Source: Hallerella sp963629575 (GTDB taxonomy: Bacteria > Fibrobacterota > Fibrobacteria > Fibrobacterales > Fibrobacteraceae). Taken from it: a stretch of DNA of 36,982 nucleotides. The first letter of the stretch is position 1. Every line of letters begins with the position of its first letter. Of this stretch, positions 17,279 through 24,899 are shown piece after piece. Position numbers and translations under genes: made by a program. The notes under the pieces were generated by a model that ran no database searches, was not told where the DNA came from, and saw only the letters and a program-made list of their open reading frames with translations. The stretch spans positions 1 through 36,982 of the forward strand of contig CAVGIM010000027.1 in the NCBI GenBank assembly GCA_963629575.1, given 5' to 3'.

Positions 17279-17316
17279 AGGACCGTCTTATATTTTAGGG
17301 CGGTCTTTTCCTTTTT
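17279..17316 (+). terminator. Likely rho-independent terminator after htpG
   Basis: A seven-base stem, AGGACCG pairing with CGGTCTT (one G-U pair), encloses a 15-base loop and is followed by TTTTCCTTTTT. It begins 19 bases after the htpG stop and ends just before recQ, so recQ probably needs its own promoter or read-through. Confidence 0.6.
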
Positions 17317-17320
17317 GACT

Positions 17321-19126
17321 ATGCCCACACCTGACGAACTCCTCGTTTCCGCGCAAAGGCTGCTGAAAGAATTCTTTGGATTCAAATCCTTCCGCCCGGC
17401 ACAAAAAGCGGTTTTCCAGAACCTTTTCCTCGGAAAGGACACGCTCGCGCTCCTCCCGACAGGCGGCGGAAAGTCCATCTGCTACCAGATTCCCGCGCTC
17501 CTCTTTCCGGGAACGTGCATCGTCGTCTCGCCGCTGCTCGCGCTGATGAAGGACCAAGTCGATGCGCTTTCCGAATGCGGAATCCGGGCGGCTGCGCTCA
17601 ACAGCCATACGTCCAGGGAAGAATCAGCGAAGATTCGGAGCCTTGCCCTCTGCGGCGAACTGAAGCTTCTCTACCTTTCGCCGGAACGCATCCGGTTCGA
17701 ACTGGATTTTCTGCTTTCAAAAATCAGGATTTCTCTTTTCGCCATCGACGAAGCGCATTGCATTTCACAGTGGGGGCACGACTTTAGGCCCGAATACGCC
17801 GAGCTTCACGCGCTCCGGGAACGGTTTCCCGAAGTTCCGTTAATCGCACTGACCGCTACAGCCGACGCCGTCACGCGCGAAGACATTTTGACGCAACTCG
17901 GGATTCCCTGCGAAAACATCGTACTTTCGAGCTTCGACCGTCCTAACTTAAGCCTTTCGGTAAAGCTCAACTACCGCAAACGGGAAAAGCTTTTCGAAAT
18001 CGAGCGGTTCATCGAAAAGCGCAAAAAGGAAAGCGGAATCATCTACTGCCTTTCGCGCAAGGGCACGGAATCGCTCGCCAGGGAACTTGACTTGCGCGGA
18101 ATCCGCGCCGAAGCCTATCACGCGGGCCTCGAACCCGAAGAGCGCATCCGCATCCAGGAAGATTTCCTGAACGACAAGGTGAAGGTCATCTGCGCCACGA
18201 CCGCTTTCGGCATGGGAATCGACAAATCGAACATCCGGTTCGTCATCCATTACAACACGCCCAAGAACATGGAAGGCTACTACCAGGAAATCGGACGCGC
18301 CGGACGGGACGGGATGCCTTCGGACACGCTATTCTTCTATTCCGATTCCGACATGGTGCAGCTTGCGAAGTTCGCCGAGGAAAGCGGCGAAAAGGAATTG
18401 CAGCTCGAAAAGCTACGACGCATCGAGCACTACGCGACAAGCCCGATTTGCCGCAGACGTATTCTTCTCAGCTATTTCGGCGAGACTTTCGACCATGACT
18501 GCGGGAACTGCGACATCTGCAAAAATCCCCCGCAGCGCTTTGACGGATCGGTTCTCGCCCAGAAGGCTCTTTCCGCCATCGTTCGCACACGCGAATCGGA
18601 AAATTCCCAGATGATCATCGACATTCTTCGCGGAAACCGTTCCGCTCCGCTCCTCGAAAAGCATTACGACGAGCTCAAAACCTATGGAGTCGGGAAATCG
18701 ACTCCGCCGGCAAAATGGAAAGCCTATCTGATGCAGCTCATCCATCTAGGCGCGATTTCAAAGAGCTACGCTCCGGGGGAACCTCTTTCGGTGACGCCTT
18801 ACGGCTGGAGCGTTCTCCGCGGAGAAAAGACTCTCGAACTCGCGCTCGTCAGGGAATCCGACGATTCTCCCGCCAAATCGAGATTCCGACATTCCGACGA
18901 CGAACCGAGGGACGAACTGTTCGAAACGCTGCGGGAGCTTCGACGGGAACTTGCCCAGAGAGAAAGCGTCCCCGCCTACCTAGTCTTCAGCGACAAGGTC
19001 CTTTCGGAAATCGCAAAGGAAAGGCCGACAAGCCTCGAAGAATTTGCGGAAATTTCGGGAGTCGGAAATTTCAAACTGAAAAAATACGGGGAACTCTTTA
19101 TCCGGGAAATCTGCCGCTCGACGTGA
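17321..19126 (+). CDS. recQ: RecQ, ATP-dependent 3'-5' DNA helicase
   Basis: The 601-residue protein has the full RecQ architecture. Superfamily 2 motif I is LPTGGGKS, the DEAH box is AIDEAHCISQWGHDF, and motif VI reads QEIGRAGRDG. The zinc-binding RQC region includes CGNCDIC, and a C-terminal HRDC domain contains LVFSDKVLSEIA. It unwinds recombination and replication intermediates. ATG at 17321 is preferred; an in-frame TTG two codons earlier lies in the terminator tail. No good ribosome site is visible. It stands alone between htpG and a repeat-rich spacer. Confidence 0.96.
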   Translation: MPTPDELLVSAQRLLKEFFGFKSFRPAQKAVFQNLFLGKDTLALLPTGGGKSICYQIPALLFPGTCIVVSPLLALMKDQVDALSECGIRAAALNSHTSREESAKIRSLALCGELKLLYLSPERIRFELDFLLSKIRISLFAIDEAHCISQWGHDFRPEYAELHALRERFPEVPLIALTATADAVTREDILTQLGIPCENIVLSSFDRPNLSLSVKLNYRKREKLFEIERFIEKRKKESGIIYCLSRKGTESLARELDLRGIRAEAYHAGLEPEERIRIQEDFLNDKVKVICATTAFGMGIDKSNIRFVIHYNTPKNMEGYYQEIGRAGRDGMPSDTLFFYSDSDMVQLAKFAEESGEKELQLEKLRRIEHYATSPICRRRILLSYFGETFDHDCGNCDICKNPPQRFDGSVLAQKALSAIVRTRESENSQMIIDILRGNRSAPLLEKHYDELKTYGVGKSTPPAKWKAYLMQLIHLGAISKSYAPGEPLSVTPYGWSVLRGEKTLELALVRESDDSPAKSRFRHSDDEPRDELFETLRELRRELAQRESVPAYLVFSDKVLSEIAKERPTSLEEFAEISGVGNFKLKKYGELFIREICRST

Positions 19127-19144
19127 TGCCGCCGTTGGTGGAAG

Positions 19145-19255
19145 TCAGAGCTTAGAACTTGGAGCTTAGATCTGAGTTTCGCAAATGTCCAGGTTCAAAC
19201 GTAAAGCGATCCGCTTTGCTTTTCTAAGCTCTAAATTCTGCTAACTAAGCTCTGA
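19145..19255 (+). repeat. 111-bp hairpin-forming dispersed repeat, copy 1
   Basis: The element is bounded by an exact 11-bp inverted repeat, TCAGAGCTTAG and CTAAGCTCTGA. Inside are a second exact pair, GAGCTTAGA (19162) and TCTAAGCTC (19223), and a central AAAGCG-ATC-CGCTTT hairpin. A second copy of identical length lies at 26819-26929, and half-elements occur at 26705 and 36796. No open reading frame is credible here. Confidence 0.8.
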
Positions 19256-19279
19256 CACCGCGTGGCCTAGGGGGTGGAT

Positions 19280-19332
19280 GCAAGGAAGGGGGACCTTGGC
19301 CTTCGCAACTCGGAAAGGTCCCCCTACCTTGC
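19280..19332 (+). repeat. Long imperfect hairpin (18-bp arms)
   Basis: GCAAGGAAGGGGGACCTT (19280-19297) and AAGGTCCCCCTACCTTGC (19315-19332) are complementary apart from one A-A mismatch, with a 17-base loop. No T-tract follows on the plus strand. It separates the 111-bp element from the composite repeat and may be part of the same intergenic mosaic. Confidence 0.7.
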
Positions 19333-19460
19333 CCCTCGCCGGGAAGGCGCCCCATCCGCCGCCAGGCGGAAACAGGTCGCTTGGCGACAAAAGCCTTTCG
19401 GCAAAAAGTAAAAAGCTCGCTCGGCAATTCTAATCTCTAAGCTCTCTGGACTAAGCTCTA
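19331..19460 (-). repeat. Composite dispersed repeat, inverted relative to 36795-36945
   Basis: Read on the minus strand, this segment contains in order TTAGAGATTAGAATTGC, GCTTTTTACTTTTTGCCG, AAAGGCTTTTG, CTGTTTCCGCCTG and CCTTCCCGGCGAGGGGC. The same blocks occur in the same order on the plus strand at 36795-36945, with some internal insertions there. It ends in the stop region of the EAL-protein gene. Confidence 0.7.
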
Positions 19461-19461
19461 G

Positions 19462-21360
19462 CTAAAAACCCCTTCTTGCCGCTTCGTTTCGATCCTTCAA
19501 GAATTCAAGCAGGGCGTCTTCCGAAAGCGGCCTGGAAAGATACAGCCCCTGGAAACGGCTTACTCCGGCTTTCTCGCTTTCGATCAGCTGTTCCCGCGTT
19601 TCGATTCCCTTTTGCACGACATTCACGTGAATTTTCCTAAAGATCTTGCGCATCGAGAAAACCGCCTCCCAAAAAGCGTTATCCCCCGACATCTGCAAGC
19701 GTTTCCGTTCGAACTTCACGCTCCGAAAATCGCCGGCAAGCACCCGGTTCCAGTTGGTATAGCCTTCGCCAAAATCATCGAGGGAAAAGCGAAAGCCCAG
19801 ATCGCGAAGCTTTTGAAAATTCTTCTTCGCCATTTCGCTTTCATCCAATACGGCCGCACGGGAAATTTCCAATCCGAAGAATTCCGCACCGACACCAGCC
19901 TTTTCCGCTGTTTCCTTGAAAAACGCTTCGCAGTTTTCGGGAAAAAGCTGGGAAAGGCTTATGTTCACGTCGATTTCACGAAGTCCGTAAAGAAGCGTTT
20001 TCTTTTCGCCGACAAACCGGCACACGCTTTCGAAAACAATCCGCCCGATATCGTCCGCAAATCCTCTCCGTTCGGCTATCGGGAGGAACTCTCTCGGGGA
20101 AATATTCGCAAATTCCGGATCATTCAGGCGCACCAGCGCTTCCGCTGAATCGAAATACGACGTTTCCGAATTCCAGACCGGCTGGTAGATAATTTCGAAC
20201 TTGCGTTCCCGAACCGCGCGTTCCAAGGCGTTTTCTAGTTCCAGACGTTCCACGCTCGTCTTGATGTCCTTGCATTCTCCCAGTTCCGCCAGCCATTCCG
20301 CCTTGTCGATTTCATCGGGAACCGAGACGACCGTGCATTTCGCCTCGACAGAAACGGGAACTCTGCCAACGCGATGCTTTCCACGCCAAAGCATCGAGAG
20401 AAATTTTTCCGAAAAATTTTCGCAGGGTATCCTTTCCTGCGAAGAGACAATCGCAATCTTGTCCTGCGTAAGGCGATAGACCGTTCCCGTTGAATTTTTC
20501 TGAATCCAGAAAAGAAGGTTGCGCGCAATCCTTTCCAAGTCCTCGACCTTGAACATCGAAAGCAATGGCTTGAAATTCGAAAGAAAGATGATGATAACGG
20601 AATATTTTCGCTTCGAACGGATAAACCGGTCATTGTCGGCGACAAAGGCCCGCCGATCGTACACGCCCGAAATCGCATCGGCATGAAGATTTTCCATTTC
20701 GATTAGAAGCATTACGCCCAAGAGCGAAATCGCTTCGAAAAAAAGTTCAAGCTTTAGCCACGGCACGACAAACTGGACAAGAATGCCGACAACGCTCGCT
20801 CCGATAAAGAACCAAAGCGCAAACGATGTCGATTTGGCGAGTACCCGTCGATAGGTAAAAAGCTGTCCAATGGCAAAGGCTATATAGCCCACTGCTTCCA
20901 CGTAAATGAAAAGTTCAAGCGGTCCCCGTGTAAAGAGAACATTGTCCTGGTAATAGAAAATCAGATGGGTAACAGGATTTGTCACGACCAGCAATTCCAG
21001 AAGGAAGGCAGGAGACAAGAACCAGAAGGCTTCGCGCATCGAACGGCTTTCGCCCCAATTGTTCACCGTGACAACATAGAGAGCAAAGAGAGGCGCAAGC
21101 AGCGTGTGCAGAGCAAAATAGACGGTCTGGAAAAAATTCTGGACGACGTTGAACGCGTTTCCTTCGACAGAAACGAGCGGATTCATCCCCGTCGCAAGAA
21201 TCGAGGCGATGCACGACAGGAACAAGTTAAAAATGAGCAGTTCAAAGACTTTTCCGCTTTCCTTTTTTGGCTTCCGGTGAGTGTAGTAAAAAATCAGGCT
21301 GCAAAGTACGACAACTGCCGAGCAGATAAAAAAGCAAAGATCCGTTGACAAAAAGCGCAT
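19462..21360 (-). CDS. Membrane protein with degenerate GGDEF and EAL domains
   Basis: The 632-residue protein has about seven N-terminal transmembrane segments (residues 1-225), a GGDEF-like domain whose signature is replaced by LTQDKIAIV, and a C-terminal EAL domain. The EAL part keeps AEALVRL, DVNIS and SLDDFGEGY, but the usual EGVET reads KGIET, so c-di-GMP hydrolysis is uncertain. It may bind c-di-GMP or act as a sensor. I chose ATG at 21360 with GGAG eight bases upstream. A longer in-frame extension to 21930 lies antisense inside hflX and is rejected. It diverges from hflX across only 49 bases. Confidence 0.85.
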   Translation of the reverse strand: MRFLSTDLCFFICSAVVVLCSLIFYYTHRKPKKESGKVFELLIFNLFLSCIASILATGMNPLVSVEGNAFNVVQNFFQTVYFALHTLLAPLFALYVVTVNNWGESRSMREAFWFLSPAFLLELLVVTNPVTHLIFYYQDNVLFTRGPLELFIYVEAVGYIAFAIGQLFTYRRVLAKSTSFALWFFIGASVVGILVQFVVPWLKLELFFEAISLLGVMLLIEMENLHADAISGVYDRRAFVADNDRFIRSKRKYSVIIIFLSNFKPLLSMFKVEDLERIARNLLFWIQKNSTGTVYRLTQDKIAIVSSQERIPCENFSEKFLSMLWRGKHRVGRVPVSVEAKCTVVSVPDEIDKAEWLAELGECKDIKTSVERLELENALERAVRERKFEIIYQPVWNSETSYFDSAEALVRLNDPEFANISPREFLPIAERRGFADDIGRIVFESVCRFVGEKKTLLYGLREIDVNISLSQLFPENCEAFFKETAEKAGVGAEFFGLEISRAAVLDESEMAKKNFQKLRDLGFRFSLDDFGEGYTNWNRVLAGDFRSVKFERKRLQMSGDNAFWEAVFSMRKIFRKIHVNVVQKGIETREQLIESEKAGVSRFQGLYLSRPLSEDALLEFLKDRNEAARRGF

Positions 21361-21409
21361 GAAAAAACTCTCCGGACAAAAATTCGCCGTAGAGCCTAAT
21401 ATATATATT
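21361..21409. promoter_or_regulatory. Compact divergent promoter region, EAL gene / hflX
   Basis: Forty-nine bases separate the two divergent starts. TAATATATATATTA at 21397-21410 can serve as a -10-like element in either direction. It touches the first hflX ATG, and no ribosome site precedes that ATG, so hflX may have a very short leader or start at 21416. Confidence 0.4.
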
Positions 21410-22540
21410 ATGGCCATGCAGCAACAGACCTCCAAGGAAAAAGCAATTCTAGTAGGCATCGTCACCCCGAAAGAGCGAAGATCCTCCGCCGAGGAACATC
21501 TCGAAGAACTCGGCCGTCTCGCGGAAACCGCGGGAGCAATCGTTACGCGAAAGTTCCTGCAACGCGTCCAGGCCTTCAACCCGGCAACGCTCATCGGCGA
21601 AGGAAAAGTTTCCGAAATCAGGAACGCCCTAGAAGAGGATTCCGCAGGTCTTGTCATCTTCGACGAGGATCTTTCCGGCTCGCAGGTCCGCAATCTGGAA
21701 AAGCGCCTCCCGGGCATCAAGGTTCTCGACCGGACGGGCATCATCCTCGACATTTTCGCGAAACACGCCATCACGGCGGAAAGCCGCCTGATGGTCGAAA
21801 TCGCCCAGCTCGAATATCTCGTTCCGCGGCTCACCCATGCCTGGACGCACCTTTCGCGGCAAGCCGGCGGGCGCGGCATCGGCATGAACGGTCCCGGCGA
21901 AACCCAGCTCGAAACCGACAGACGCATCATCCACCGAAAGATCCAGGAGCTGAAAAAGAAGCTCGAAAAAATAGAAGGGGCGCGAAAACGCCAGGCAATG
22001 CGACGTTCGGAAATTTTCCAGGTCGGAATCGTCGGTTACACGAACGCGGGAAAAAGCACGCTCACGAACCGCCTCGCCAAAAGCAACGTCTATGTCAAGG
22101 ACCAGCTGTTCGCCACGCTCGACAGCACCATGCGAAAGCTCTATGTCGGCGACGGAAAGTTCATCCTTCTCTCGGATACGGTAGGATTTATCCGCAAGCT
22201 GCCTCCGCATCTGCTCGCCACGTTCAAGAGTACGCTCGGAGCGGCGAGCCACGCCAACCTCATCCTGGACGTTGTCGATGCGACGGCAAGCGACTACATG
22301 GAACATCTGGAAATCACGCACCGGATTCTCGAAGAACTGGTAGTCCCGGAAATCCCCCGGATCATCGTGTTCAACAAGTCGGAATCGGCAACGTCCGATC
22401 GCCGCGCGGAACTCCTAGCCCATTTTCCGGAAGCGCTCCAGATCAGCGCCAAGGAAAACATCGGAATGGAAGCGCTAAGGCAAGTCCTCGTTGAAAAAAT
22501 GCTCGCCTGGGAAGAATCCCGCAAGATGCATGCAGGCTAG
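21410..22540 (+). CDS. hflX: HflX, ribosome-associated GTPase
   Basis: The 376-residue protein has the HflX N-terminal domain with GEGKVSEI (glycine-rich loop) and GPGETQLETDRR, then a coiled linker and a G domain: G1 GYTNAGKST, G3 DTVGF and G4 NKSE. HflX splits stalled or stressed ribosomes. ATG at 21410 is chosen; ATG at 21416 is equally possible, and an extension to 21359 would cross the divergent promoter. Its stop shares the tetranucleotide CTAG with the stop of the opposing small membrane gene. Confidence 0.95.
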   Translation: MAMQQQTSKEKAILVGIVTPKERRSSAEEHLEELGRLAETAGAIVTRKFLQRVQAFNPATLIGEGKVSEIRNALEEDSAGLVIFDEDLSGSQVRNLEKRLPGIKVLDRTGIILDIFAKHAITAESRLMVEIAQLEYLVPRLTHAWTHLSRQAGGRGIGMNGPGETQLETDRRIIHRKIQELKKKLEKIEGARKRQAMRRSEIFQVGIVGYTNAGKSTLTNRLAKSNVYVKDQLFATLDSTMRKLYVGDGKFILLSDTVGFIRKLPPHLLATFKSTLGAASHANLILDVVDATASDYMEHLEITHRILEELVVPEIPRIIVFNKSESATSDRRAELLAHFPEALQISAKENIGMEALRQVLVEKMLAWEESRKMHAG

Positions 22541-22884
22541 CGCATCGGATTGTAGTTGTTCATCATCACCATCGCCAGCGCGATACAGAGCATCACGACC
22601 GATCCGACAACCAGTTGCTGTCTGTGGTCGTATTCCCGCATCACGTATTCCGGTTCCATTTCTTCGTGAAGTTCTTCCCGGGTAGGCTTCGCATCGACCC
22701 GTACCGAATCGGCGCCATAGACTGCCGCCGCCTCCGCCTCCGACATGTTCAGCGTATTGACATACATCGAATCGAAGGCATCCGCCGCGGAAGCCACGGA
22801 AACGTTTCCAAAAAGCAGAAACGACGCGACAAGGACGCTTCCCCAGGAAACGCCCCGAAAAAAGAGCTTTTCCAGAAACGCCAA
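22537..22884 (-). CDS. Small membrane protein of unknown function
   Basis: The 115-residue protein has an N-terminal signal-like hydrophobic segment (residues 13-33, possible cleavage near ASA-AD), an acidic periplasmic middle (KPTREELHEEMEPEY), and a C-terminal transmembrane helix (about 91-108). I do not recognise a family. It starts seven bases after the gatB stop, so it is co-transcribed with gatB. It overlaps the hflX stop codon tail to tail. Confidence 0.75.
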   Translation of the reverse strand: MAFLEKLFFRGVSWGSVLVASFLLFGNVSVASAADAFDSMYVNTLNMSEAEAAAVYGADSVRVDAKPTREELHEEMEPEYVMREYDHRQQLVVGSVVMLCIALAMVMMNNYNPMR

Positions 22885-22891
22885 GCGAGAC

Positions 22892-24346
22892 CTATTCCTT
22901 CGCCATCTGGTCCAGAAGCTGGTTTACGATTTTCGGGTTTGCCTTGCCGCCGGAATTTTTCATCACCTGCCCGACAAAGAATCCCTTGAGCGCGGCCTTT
23001 CCGCCCTTGAACTCGGCGAATTGCGTCGCATTCTTCGCGATGACGTCGCGCACGACCTTTTCGATCGCAGCCGTATCCGTAATCTGGACAAGCCCCTTTT
23101 CCTTGACAATCGTATCCGGATCCTCGCCCGTCTTGAACATGTCCGCAAAGACCTGCTTCGCTATCTTGCCGTTGATGGTCGCGTCCTCGATGAGATTCAC
23201 GAGACGGGAAAGATGTTCGGGCTTGACCTTGATGGCGTCGAAACCGCCTTCCAGTTCCTTGACTTCGCGGAGAAGTTCCGTGATGACCCAGTTCGCGAGA
23301 ATCTTCGGGTTCTTGCATGTCTTCGCGGCGGTGTCGAACCAGTCGCTCACCCGGATTTCGTCCGTCAGGACCTGCGCATCGTATTCCGTGAGCTTGTAAT
23401 CCTTGATGAAGCGCGCAAAGCGGGCATCCGGGAGTTCCGGCAGCGTGCGACGAATCTCCTCGACAAAGTCCGGGTCGGTCACCAGGCGCACCATGTCGGG
23501 TTCCGGGAAATACTTGTAATCGGGAGCGTCTTCCTTCGAACGGATGACGGTCGTCTTGTCCGCGTTCGGGTCGTAGCGTTTCGTGCACTGCAAGACTTCC
23601 TTGCCCGCGTCGAGAGTCACGGTCTGGAGAAGCATTTCCGCGGTCAGCGCCTTTTCGAGGTTCGTGAAGCTGTTCAGGTTCTTGATTTCGGCGCGCGTTC
23701 CAAACGGGGCATCCTCGCTCGGACGGATAGAAATGTTTCCGTCGCAGCGGATGTTTCCATTTTCCATGTTCGCATGGGAAACGCCCGTGTATTCGAGAAT
23801 CTGCTTGATTTTCTTGAACGTGAGAACGGCTTCTTCCGGGCTGCGGATATCCGGTTCGGTCACGATTTCGCAAAGCGGCGTCCCGCAGCGGTTCGCGTCG
23901 AAATGGCTTCCGGTCGGACTCATGTCGTGCACAAGCTTTCCCGCGTCCTCTTCCATGTGAATGCGCGTGATGCCAATCCGCCGGACAGTACCGTCTGCGC
24001 GCGTGATTTCGAGCCATCCGTTCTTGCAAATCGGATGGTCATAGATAGGAAGCCCTCCCGTCTGCGTAATCTGGTAGCCTTTCGGAAGATCGGGATAGAA
24101 ATAGTTCTTTCGGGTCCACATCGCGTTCAGGTCGATTTCGCAGTGCAGCGCAAGTCCAAGCCGAATCGCGTACTCCACGGCCTTCTTGTTCGGTACGGGC
24201 ATCGCTCCGGGAAATCCCAGGCACACCGGGCACACATGCTTGTTCGGGCTCGTGTTCACCTCGACTTCGCAGCCGCAAAACATCTTCGTCCGTGTCGCGA
24301 GTTGGCAATGAATTTCAAGACCGATTACAGGATAATACTTGGACAT
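22892..24346 (-). CDS. gatB: GatB, Asp/Glu-tRNA amidotransferase subunit B
   Basis: The 484-residue protein is full length. The N-terminal GatB domain opens with IGLEIHCQL and contains the zinc-type cysteines CGC and CPVC, and it keeps GPTGSHFD-like and AEIKNLNS segments; the C-terminal GatB/YqeY domain ends with VGQVMKNSGGKANP. With GatA and GatC it converts mischarged Glu-tRNA(Gln) or Asp-tRNA(Asn). Neither gatA nor gatC is nearby. The gene follows a PIN-domain protein by 44 bases and precedes the small membrane gene. Confidence 0.97.
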   Translation of the reverse strand: MSKYYPVIGLEIHCQLATRTKMFCGCEVEVNTSPNKHVCPVCLGFPGAMPVPNKKAVEYAIRLGLALHCEIDLNAMWTRKNYFYPDLPKGYQITQTGGLPIYDHPICKNGWLEITRADGTVRRIGITRIHMEEDAGKLVHDMSPTGSHFDANRCGTPLCEIVTEPDIRSPEEAVLTFKKIKQILEYTGVSHANMENGNIRCDGNISIRPSEDAPFGTRAEIKNLNSFTNLEKALTAEMLLQTVTLDAGKEVLQCTKRYDPNADKTTVIRSKEDAPDYKYFPEPDMVRLVTDPDFVEEIRRTLPELPDARFARFIKDYKLTEYDAQVLTDEIRVSDWFDTAAKTCKNPKILANWVITELLREVKELEGGFDAIKVKPEHLSRLVNLIEDATINGKIAKQVFADMFKTGEDPDTIVKEKGLVQITDTAAIEKVVRDVIAKNATQFAEFKGGKAALKGFFVGQVMKNSGGKANPKIVNQLLDQMAKE

Positions 24347-24390
24347 GGCAAAAACTCCAGAACTTGTTACGCGGAAAATCTAGAAAATAT

Positions 24391-24825
24391 TCAGGCGAGC
24401 TCCGAAAGCAGGATGACGTTCAAGTCGCCCAGATCCTTGAGCGAAGCGTTTTCCGAAAGGACGAGATCCGCGCCGCATACGTAGGCAGTCGCCATCTGCA
24501 GGGAATCTTCCAGGCTCAGCCGCCTTTCCGCCCGGAACCTTGCCGAAACAAGCGCGATGTCCGCATCCACTTCCCGGAGCATGAACTGCGAACTCTTCGT
24601 AAAGAATTCCCTGTATTCGCGGGCGAGGACCGCCGCGCCCCTTTCGTAGGCCCGGCGAGAAATATTCGCGAGGGTAATCGGGGACGCGACCATCTGGATT
24701 CCGCGCGCATAGACAATATCGAGGACCCGGAGCATTACCGGATAGAATTCCGAACGGAATTCCAGCAGGCGTCGGATCGGTTTTTCATCCAAAAAGAGAA
24801 TTCGGGAATTTTCGATACGGTTCAT
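24391..24825 (-). CDS. PIN-domain-like protein without adjacent antitoxin
   Basis: The 144-residue protein resembles PIN ribonucleases: an N-terminal strand ending FLDEKPI, a central helix with SPITLANISRRAYERG, then LEDSLQMATAYVCGADLVLSEN, matching the D-x-x-x-A-x-A and final strand of PIN domains. The last acidic position reads SEN instead of the usual TND, so activity is uncertain. ATG at 24825 is used; there is no clear ribosome site. No antitoxin gene adjoins it: upstream lies the divergent porin-like gene, downstream gatB. Confidence 0.6.
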   Translation of the reverse strand: MNRIENSRILFLDEKPIRRLLEFRSEFYPVMLRVLDIVYARGIQMVASPITLANISRRAYERGAAVLAREYREFFTKSSQFMLREVDADIALVSARFRAERRLSLEDSLQMATAYVCGADLVLSENASLKDLGDLNVILLSELA

Positions 24826-24887
24826 AAACAAAATTTAACAAAGCGATTCCTTTTTTGTTATTATTATAAGTGAAGATATCCCTCGAT

Positions 24888-24893
24888 AAGGAG
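24888..24893 (+). promoter_or_regulatory. Ribosome binding site fixing the porin-like gene start
   Basis: AAGGAG lies six bases before ATG 24900, and the encoded N-terminus is a clean signal peptide. This rules out the longer frame from 24870. TATTAT/TATAAG at about 24861-24870 is a reasonable -10 region. Confidence 0.7.
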
Positions 24894-24899
24894 AACCAG

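Noticed and set aside
17315..17320. TTG as recQ start
   Set aside because: It lies in the T-tract of the htpG terminator; ATG at 17321 gives a normal RecQ length.
19127..19461. CRISPR-like array suggested by repeated AGCTTAGA words
   Set aside because: Repeats are irregularly spaced, in both orientations and of variable sequence; no regular spacers or cas genes.
21361..21930. In-frame extension of the EAL-protein gene adding about 190 residues
   Set aside because: It lies fully antisense inside hflX, crosses the divergent promoter, and has low-complexity Arg/Ser composition. A start with a good ribosome site and signal-anchor helix exists at 21360.
22749..24029. 426-residue minus-strand open frame overlapping gatB
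   Set aside because: It is a frame shadow of gatB, with Arg/Gly/His-rich translation and no motifs.
22745..24484. 579-residue plus-strand open frame opposite gatB
   Set aside because: Antisense shadow in GC-rich DNA; gatB is unmistakable on the other strand.
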